Positions 62,653-64,000 of a stretch of 64,000 nucleotides of DNA are shown in pieces; position 1 is the first letter of the stretch, and each line of letters opens with the position of its first letter. The position numbers were made by a program, and so were the translations under genes. This stretch comes from Poriferisodalis sp965116715. Lineage in GTDB: Bacteria > Actinomycetota > Acidimicrobiia > Acidimicrobiales > Poriferisodalaceae. The DNA is taken from contig OZ220724.1 in the NCBI GenBank assembly GCA_965116715.1, positions 3,100,001 through 3,164,000 on the forward strand, written 5' to 3'. The notes under the pieces were generated by a model. The model saw only the letters and a list, made by a program, of their open reading frames with translations. It was not told where the DNA came from and ran no database searches.

Positions 62653-62891
62653 GGGATCGCGGTTCGCGCCGCGAGCCGTGTCGCGGCTTCAACGAATGCT
62701 TCGTCTTGCGGCTGTCGCCGATACGCAGCCATGAGCTCAGCATCGGCAGCCATGAGATCGGCAGCCTCGATCACGGCACGTGCGCCCCTTCGCAGCAGCT
62801 CCGACCTGCTCGTCCCTTCGGCGTCTGCGATCTCTGCAAGGCGCTCGATGAGTTCGTCGTCGAGTTGGACCAGTACTTCGCGTCGAGCCAT
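62646..62891 (-). CDS. Ribbon-helix-helix antitoxin partnered with MazF
   Basis: An 81-residue RHH antitoxin: ARREVLVQLDDELIERLAEIADAEGTSRSELLRRGARAVIE is the strand-helix-helix DNA-binding domain, followed by a charged toxin-binding tail. The ATG at 62891 is preferred over 62897 because TACCAT ends six bases upstream of 62891 but directly abuts 62897. It overlaps mazF by seven bases. Direct repeats in the promoter suggest autoregulation. Confidence 0.85.
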   Translation of the reverse strand: MARREVLVQLDDELIERLAEIADAEGTSRSELLRRGARAVIEAADLMAADAELMAAYRRQPQDEAFVEAATRLAARTAIPW

Positions 62892-62894
62892 GTT

Positions 62895-62914
62895 CATATG
62901 GTATTACATATGGT
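62895..62914. promoter_or_regulatory. Direct repeats in the mazEF promoter
   Basis: CATATGGT occurs at 62895-62902 and 62907-62914, 12 bp apart; each contains palindromic CATATG. They overlap the TACCAT -10 box, as expected for a binding site of the RHH antitoxin. Confidence 0.55.
62898..62903 (-). promoter_or_regulatory. -10 box of a leaderless-type promoter (mazEF)
   Basis: TACCAT (minus strand) ends 6 nt before the ATG at 62891. Confidence 0.5.
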
Positions 62915-63077
62915 TCTGAGGTAACGGCTCCGGCGAACCATCCTTCGAAACAACCACGCCGTCGCCGTAACCAGACATGACACGACCGCTCCAACGGTTT
63001 TCGTGCCTGCTCGCTGACCTACGTGTGCCTGTGGATCGGGGTCGTCAGCGGTGGCGTGCTGGTACCTTGCCGGCCGT

Positions 63078-64000
63078 ATGTCTTATGAAAGCAATGCACT
63101 TCCTTCCATGGCAGAGCGTTACAGCCGGCCTGACTGGGTGCGGCGCATCAACCTCATGGGCGACTCGATCGGGGGGCGACCCGAGGACCTGGTGCCCATT
63201 GACGCCGGTGAGCTGCTGAAGCTGGCCACGGCGTCGGTCGGCGACATGCCGGCCGGCGACCTGGGTGATCCCGAGTGGCAGAAGCGCTTCGAGGCCCTGG
63301 CTGCCGAGCTGGACGCCTCGCCCATGCACCTGCTGGGTCGGCTGATGACCAAGCAGGAGCTGCTGCGCTCGCTGCGCACCCGGCTGCTGCTCACCGCCGC
63401 TATCAACGCCCAGCCACAGATCACCGAGGAGCCCGTGGCGGCACCGGTGATGATCGCTGGCCCGGCCCGCTCGGGCACCACCATCCTGTTCGAGCTGCTC
63501 GCACTGCATCCCGACCTGCGAGCGCCCCTCGGTGCTGAAGCGCTGCACCCGGTGCCGCTGCCCGAAGCAGGCCTCGCCGATCGACTCGAGATCGGGGAGT
63601 GCGAGCAGCAGTTCTGGGCCGACATCCAGCCCGAGGTCTTGGCCATGCACGAATTCCGGGCCGATCTGCCGGTCGAGTGCATCACACTGACCACCGGCAG
63701 CTTCGCCGGATTCCACTGGAGCATGATCGCCCAGCTGCAGAGCTGGCTGCCCGACCCGGACGTGAACTATCGCTACGAGCGGCAGATCCTCCAGGCGCTT
63801 CAGCACGGCGCCGGCCCCACGCAGTGGGTGCTCAAGACGCCCGGTCACCTGTTCGTTCTGCCGAACCTGTTCGAGGCCTTCGCAGACGCTTGGGTGATCC
63901 AGACCCATCGCGATCCGGCCCGCACCATGGCCTCCACCGCCAGCATGATCGCCATGGTTCACTGGATGCGCTTCGAGGAACTGGACGTTGCCGAAGTTGC
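63078..64000 (+). CDS. Sulfotransferase family protein (3' truncated by window)
   Basis: The first 307 codons of a PAPS-dependent sulfotransferase-like protein. After an N-terminal helical region, the 5'-phosphosulfate-binding P-loop is APVMIAGPARSGTTILFELL near residue 123; later QWVLKTPGHLFVLPNLFE and VIQTHRDPARTMAS match the PAPS 3'-phosphate loop. This form is common in Actinobacteria and marine bacteria, often acting on lipids or glycans. ATG 63078 has TACCTT nine bases upstream. The gene runs out of the window on the right. Confidence 0.9.
   Translation, partial: MSYESNALPSMAERYSRPDWVRRINLMGDSIGGRPEDLVPIDAGELLKLATASVGDMPAGDLGDPEWQKRFEALAAELDASPMHLLGRLMTKQELLRSLRTRLLLTAAINAQPQITEEPVAAPVMIAGPARSGTTILFELLALHPDLRAPLGAEALHPVPLPEAGLADRLEIGECEQQFWADIQPEVLAMHEFRADLPVECITLTTGSFAGFHWSMIAQLQSWLPDPDVNYRYERQILQALQHGAGPTQWVLKTPGHLFVLPNLFEAFADAWVIQTHRDPARTMASTASMIAMVHWMRFEELDVAEV

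Overview
The window is high-GC DNA from an actinobacterium. The best fit is an Acidimicrobiia-type (marine or host-associated Acidimicrobiales) genome; this is inference, not a database match. It rests on a CofC/FbiD gene of coenzyme F420 synthesis, a paired WYL-regulator operon, an expanded branched-chain-type ABC importer with lipoprotein receptors, many GTG starts and ATGA/GTGA overlaps, and many genes with a TANNNT -10 box only 6-8 nt before the start codon, the layout of actinobacterial leaderless mRNAs.

Layout. 1-8.3 kb: a greA-leuC-leuD operon on the minus strand diverges from leuB-cimA, so the citramalate route to isoleucine (CimA with LeuCD and LeuB) is assembled in one place; two minor genes, gltX and tRNA-Gln(CTG) follow. 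8.5-19.2 kb: an ABC importer operon with one ATPase pair (LivG/LivF), two permease pairs (LivH/LivM twice) and two tandem, nearly identical lipoprotein receptors, each with its own upstream element and GC-rich terminator. 19.2-26.1 kb: a nitroreductase-SRPBCC fusion, an acyl-CoA dehydrogenase, a polysaccharide deacetylase, a DUF3179 lipoprotein, tRNA-Glu(CTC) and an acyl-CoA synthetase. 26.1-30.0 kb: a two-gene molybdenum hydroxylase with fused FAD and 2Fe-2S subunits. 30.1-42.4 kb: two WYL regulators, an EEP-family hydrolase, an AlaX editing protein, a DNA methyltransferase with a possible nuclease tail, a PIG-L deacetylase with CofC, a large unknown protein, RNase HII, a SAM methyltransferase and a GCS2-type ligase. 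42.4-47.1 kb: sulfur assimilation (siroheme sulfite/nitrite reductase, SUMT, precorrin-2 dehydrogenase/ferrochelatase, and a trans-sulfuration PLP enzyme), with two clear palindromic operators.

47.1-62.9 kb is an accessory defence island. A type I restriction-modification system is split: hsdR-hsdS at one end, hsdM about 7 kb away. Between them lie a lower-GC DEAD-type helicase with a nuclease-like C-terminus, a protein with a HEPN-like R-x4-H motif, an uncharacterised 320-residue protein and two small overlapping genes. Toxin-antitoxin modules (Doc, VapBC and MazEF types) and two antitoxin-like orphans sit on both sides, and a lone Mrr N-terminal-type domain follows hsdM. No integrase, transposase or attachment site was seen. 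The window closes in a sulfotransferase gene cut by the right edge. The helicase/HEPN/unknown-protein cargo nested inside the type I locus is the best candidate for an undescribed system.
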